A DNA stretch of 64,000 nt, taken from contig CANXME010001991.1 of the NCBI GenBank assembly GCA_948144175.1, positions 434,001-498,000 on the forward strand, read 5' to 3'. A program made the translations under genes and the position numbers. Numbering within the stretch: position 1 is the stretch's first letter; each line of letters opens with the position of its first letter. The notes beneath the pieces are model-generated. The model did not search any database, was not told the origin of the DNA, and saw only the letters and a list, made by a program, of their open reading frames with translations. The DNA comes from Closterium sp. NIES-65. Lineage: Eukaryota > Streptophyta > Zygnematophyceae > Desmidiales > Closteriaceae. Positions 60,252-64,000 of this stretch are shown piece after piece.

Positions 60252-61180
60252 CTACTTCCAGGTGTGCTCCTTGTTGAGGGATTTGCGGTTTCGCTTGAGT
60301 GAGTAGGTGATGAGGGGCTCCTGCTCCACCGCACCACCTGCATGCACCTCACTGGACGAGCCATCGTGTGGCACAGCGGGGACGCCTCCTCCACCTCCAC
60401 CCGCAGCGCCTACAACTCCCAATGCCCAAAGGGCTGTCTCGCTGTCTTGCGCTGCTGCATGCATCCCTGCCTCTCCACCTGCATGCATCCCTGCCTCTCC
60501 ACCTGCATGCATCCCTGCCTCTCCACCTGCATGCGCCTCCCCCACTCGCTCCGCCACTGCAGCAGCAGCACTGCTGCCGTCATGCCTTGCAGGCTGTGCA
60601 CTGCTGAGCACCGCCTGCCCTGCCCGCCCCGCATGCCCCCCAGCAGCCATCTGCCGCCGGTGCCACTCCTCCCACTCGTCCACCTCCCCCCTCCTCGTGC
60701 CCGCCCTCCCCTCCACCACCTCATCGCCACCGCGCCCTGCCTCCCCCGGCACCCACCCCTCCCGCACTCCCATTCCATCCCCCGCCCTCCCCTCCCCCCC
60801 ACCATCCCGTGCGCTCATCGCGTGCGCCCCATGGCACCCCTCAGGCCGCACCAGCCCGCGGGCAGCAAGGATGGGAGTGCGCCGCAGGATGTCGTCCATC
60901 GCCACCCCGCGCGCCTTCCTGCGACTGCGCTCGCGCTTGCCCTGCGCCCGCCACCTCACCGCGCCCCCACCTTCCTCTCCCTCCCCTCCCTCCCCACCGT
61001 CCCCTCCCTCCCTCCCGTGTCCGCCCTCCCCAGCGCCCCCCTGGGTGCAGCCAGCACTGCCTGTGCGCGGCAGCGGCAGCGGGGCAGGCAGCGCCCCCTG
61101 GGGCACGCGTGGCGGGGATGCCATGCGCACCCACCTGCTCTGCACTGCCACATCCGCGCATACATGCACATTGCCTTGCC

Positions 61181-61235
<55 letters not shown>

Positions 61236-64000
61236 AGGGCGCTGGGCGTGAGAGTGGGAGTGCATCTCGAGCCAACCAGTGTGACTCTCGCCTGGGCCCC
61301 CACGGTGCTCGCCTGGGCCCCCACGGTGCTCGCCTGGGCCCCCACGGTGCTCGCCTGTGCCCCCACGGTGCTCGCCTGGGCCCCCACGGTGCTCGCCTGT
61401 GCCCCCACGGTGCTCGCCTGTGCCCCCACGGTGCTCGCCTGTGCCCCCACGGTGCTCGCCTGGGCCCCCACGGTGCTCGCCTGTGCCCCCACGGTGCTCG
61501 CCTGTGCCCCCACGGTGCTCGCCTGTGCCCCCACGGTGGTCGCCTGTGCCCCCACGGTGCTCGCCTGTGCCCCCACGGTGCTCGCCTGGGCCCCCACGGT
61601 GCTCGCCCCAGTCACTGTGGTCGTGCGCGGGGCACTCACTCTGCCTCTCAGCACTGTGGTGCGGCTCAGTAGCGCATGGATGCAGCGCAAGCACATGAAA
61701 CGACTGAACCTCCTCATCCATCCCACTCTTGCTTCCCATAGCCCCACTGTGTTGTTGCGCTTTCTCTGCCGTTCCCCTTCGCTCCACCATCACCTCTTCC
61801 TGCATCCTGTCGCCCCTCTCCCCCCTCTCCTCTCTTTCCCCTTCTTTCCCCCTTTCCCCCCTCTCCTCCCGCTGTCCCCTTCCCCCTCTCTGCTCCCTGT
61901 CATCCCGCGCCCCCCACTGCCCTCGCTGCATGGGCACAGCACCCCACGCCTGCCTTTCCCCACCCACGCCCACGTTGCCACGCGTAGGGGGCAGGCAGGA
62001 GGCAGGTGGGAGGAAGGGGGGGGCGGAGAGGGGAGGGGGAGAGAGGGGGGGGACGGGGGGCAGGGGGGCGAGCGCCCAGGGGGAGGGGGAGGGGTCAAGG
62101 TCGCCGTGGGAGGCGTCCAGGTCGACCAGGTCCCACACGCCGCGCGCCCCCCTGCCCACCGCCTTCGCCTCTCTCTCGCCCCTCTCGCCCCTCCCTGCAC
62201 CCGCACTGCCTCTCACCTCGCCGCGTGAACTCGCCTCAGCTCGTCCCTCCTGCGCCACGGGCAGCACAGGTGGCCCCGCGCTCACCTCCACGCGCACGGC
62301 GCCACACATGTGTGGCAGCGCAGCAGCACGGCAAGGCGGACCACCATGCGTGCGTGCCGTGCCCACTGCGCCCCCACTACCACCATGGCGGTGGCTGTGG
62401 GCAGCAGGCAGCGTGGGTGGAGGCGAGGGCGATGTGCGTGCACGCGTGCTACTCACCACCGCGTCAGCTGCGTGTGCACAGGCGCTGGGAGGCGGGGCAG
62501 GGGTGGTGGCAGCGTGTGGTGGTGCAGGAGGCACGGGCACCATGGGCAGGGACGGACGCAGAGAGGTGGGCTCATCCAGTGGCGTGGCGGAGATGGCTGC
62601 ACACACATGTGCCGCCCGCACCTCCCCCGGTCCCCTTCCCCCACCTGCCACCTCGCCTGCTGCCACTGCTGGCGGTGTGGGAGGTGGTGGTGGTGGTGGT
62701 GGCGGCAGACGAGTGGGGGGCAGCGGCTTGGCGAAGATGAAGACAGCAAAGAGACCTGCCCAGAGGCACCGGCAGTGGGGCATGAGGGGCGCAGGCAGTG
62801 GGGCATGAGGGGCGCAGGCAGTGGGGCATGAGGGGCGCAGGCAGTGGGGCATGAGGGGCGCAGGCAGTGGGGCATGAGGGGCGCAGGCAGTGGGGCATGA
62901 GGGGCGCACGAGGAGGAAAACGCGAATGGTTGGTAAGCAAGTGCAAGGGAGGGCAGGGCTAAGGGCATTGAGCAGGGAGCACACAAATGTGGTGCACACT
63001 GGCACGAATGTGGTGCACAGTGGCACGAATGTGGTGCACACTGGCACGAATGTGGTGCACAGTGGCACGAATGTGGTGCACACTGGCACGAATGTGGTGC
63101 ACAGTGGCACGAATGTGGTGCACACTGGCACGAATGTGGTGCACAGTGGCACGAATGTGGTGCACACTGGCACGAATGTGGTGCACACTGGCACGAATGT
63201 GGTGCACACTGGCACGAATGTGGTGCACACTGGCACGAATGTGGTGCACACTGGCACGAATGTGGTGCACACTGGCACGAATGTGGTGCACACTGGCACG
63301 AATGTGGTGCACACTGGCACGAATGTGGTGCACACTGGCACGAATGTGGTGCACACTGGCACGAATGTGGTGCACACTGGCACGAATGTGGTGCACACTG
63401 GCACGAATGTGGTGCACAGTGGCACGAATGTGGTGCACAGTGGCACGAATGTGGTGCACAGTGGCACGAATGTGGTGCACAGTGGCACGAATGTGGTGCA
63501 CAGTGGCACGAATGTGGTGCACACTGGCACGAATGTGGTGCACACTGGCACGAATGTGGTGCACACTGGCACGAATGTGGTGCACACTGGCACGAATGTG
63601 GTGCACACTGGCACGAATGTGGTGCACACTGGCACGAATGTGGTGCACACTGGCACGAATGTGGTGCACACTGGCACGAATGTGGTGCACACTGGCACGA
63701 ATGTGGTGCACACTGGCACGAATGTGGTGCACACTGGCACGAATGTGGTGCACAGTGGCACGAATGTGGGACACACTGGCAGGATTCCCGTGAATGCATG
63801 GGTGGGCGCCCGCTTGCCACTGTGTGTCACAGTGGATGGCAGCACAACAGGTCGCCAGCAGCACTCACTCAGCAGGTCGCGTGCCGCCGCAGAGAGGCCG
63901 ACATGCACCGCAGCGTCCACAGGCCGCCCATCCGCCCCCTCGCCCGCTGCTGCACCCGCAGCAGCAGCAGCAGCAGCAGCAGCAGCGTCGCCACGCGGGT
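60252..64000 (-). CDS. Unidentified GC-rich gene, at least two exons, 5' end outside window
   Basis: I do not recognise the family. Exon A (63869 to beyond 64000) has a poly-Ala run, then GADGRPVDAAVHVGLSAAAR and DLL; donor A-GTGAGT at 63868. Exon B (60252-62755) starts after CTGGGCAG with LFAVFIFAKPLPPTRLPPPP and the phase fits (AGT joins as Ser). Exon B encodes about 830 residues of mostly disordered Pro/Gly/Arg-rich sequence, a Glu/Arg-rich helix (REERGERGKEGEREERGERG), fifteen GEHRGG(T/P) heptapeptides, a polyQ run, then a more ordered, perhaps conserved tail with RKARGVAMDDILRRTPILAA, four HAGGEAGM repeats and EQEPLITYSLKRNRKSLNKE before stop TAG at 60252. More introns inside exon B are possible. 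The intervening 1.1 kb is intron with two minisatellites. Confidence 0.5.
60463..60540 (-). repeat. 24-bp in-frame repeat (HAGGEAGM)
   Basis: Three to four units of 24 bp (plus strand GCATGCATCCCTGCCTCTCC...), encoding HAGGEAGM in the C-terminal part of the unidentified gene. Confidence 0.9.
61181..61236 (-). repeat. CAG/CTG triplet repeat, polyQ
   Basis: About 18 CTG triplets on the plus strand, read as a Gln tract in the unidentified minus-strand gene. Confidence 0.93.
61285..61612 (-). repeat. 21-bp coding minisatellite (GEHRGGT/P, 15 copies)
   Basis: Unit of GGTGCTCGCCTGTGCCCCCA plus C on the plus strand, with G/T variants that switch Thr and Pro at the seventh residue. In frame throughout. 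Confidence 0.92.
62771..62910. repeat. 23-bp minisatellite near the exon B acceptor, ~6 copies
   Basis: Unit begins GCAGTGGGGCATGAGGGGCG. It lies in the intron just upstream (gene orientation) of the inferred acceptor at 62756. As 23 is not a multiple of 3, the apparent protein repeat is a frame-cycling artefact. Confidence 0.92.
62985..63782. repeat. 21-bp minisatellite, ~38 copies, two variants, intron
   Basis: Unit GGCACGAATGTGGTGCACAC plus T (variant A) or with CACAGT (variant B). The left end alternates A and B regularly for about eight units; the rest is blocks of one type. Lies about 90 bp downstream of the exon A donor. Confidence 0.95.

Noticed and set aside
62987..63793. Plus-strand WCTLARM repeat protein
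   Set aside because: Frame-open 21-bp intron minisatellite; no start context or flanking domain.

Overview
The window is a eukaryotic, streptophyte nuclear segment. The left host gene spliced from the sequence is a plant-type glucosidase II beta subunit. The LTR elements carry plant-style initiator-Met primer sites and, in one case, a plant tRNA-Phe primer site. One Ty3/gypsy element is a chromovirus with a C-terminal chromodomain. Host exons are very GC-rich and their introns are full of minisatellites, while the transposon island is mixed in composition. A streptophyte alga (Closterium-like zygnematophyte) or an early-diverging land plant would fit; that taxonomic guess is recollection and low confidence.

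Layout. (1) 1-9769: glucosidase II beta on the minus strand. Nine exons (498-585, 823-891, 1244-1301, 1664-1765, 2909-3772, 6929-7168, 8725-8820, 9013-9126, 9631-9769) splice with consistent phases into 590 codons: signal peptide, two Cys-rich LDLa-like modules, coiled coil, acidic region and most of the MRH lectin domain. The last exon(s) lie left of position 1. Four donor sites have been expanded into tandem arrays (38, 17, 18 and 33 bp units), each unit carrying its own copy of the 5' splice site. A hAT-type MITE sits inside one array.

(2) 10.2-58.9 kb: an LTR-retrotransposon island. Elements with exact target-site duplications (TSDs): copia-1 (10259-16330, CCAAG, uninterrupted 1725-aa polyprotein); copia-2 (20184-26759, CTTTG) with a solo LTR inside its right LTR; gypsy-1 (27821-38692, CGTTG); a short-LTR non-autonomous element (29744-37230, CGGGA) inside gypsy-1; chromovirus gypsy-2 (30649-36685, GGCGG) inside that; a 345-bp TRIM (40196-40540, CCTCG); copia-5 (41554-48762, GTTGT); copia-6 deletion derivative (49009-50908, GTTTA); and a solo LTR (58359-58489, TCCTG) inside copia-7 (52079-58883, tRNA-Phe primer site, no TSD seen). 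Older relics fill the gaps: a gypsy integrase piece, two copia fragments and hAT transposase remnants. Copia-3, the oldest host element, is split by copia-2 and by gypsy-1, so the nest is four levels deep (copia-3 > gypsy-1 > short-LTR element > gypsy-2).

(3) 58.9-64 kb: a low-copy-looking stretch with a 245-bp-spaced tandem duplication, then a second GC-rich minus-strand gene (60252 to beyond 64000) of unrecognised function, with polyQ, a heptapeptide repeat and a large intron minisatellite.

Most promising unusual signals: splice-donor-seeded minisatellites in the glucosidase gene; a tiny TRIM whose LTR/primer-site junction carries tRNA-like Pol III A and B boxes; a 27-nt tRNA-Phe primer site including the CCA; and a 31-bp-arm hairpin at 16441-16506. 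All homology calls are by eye, without database searches.
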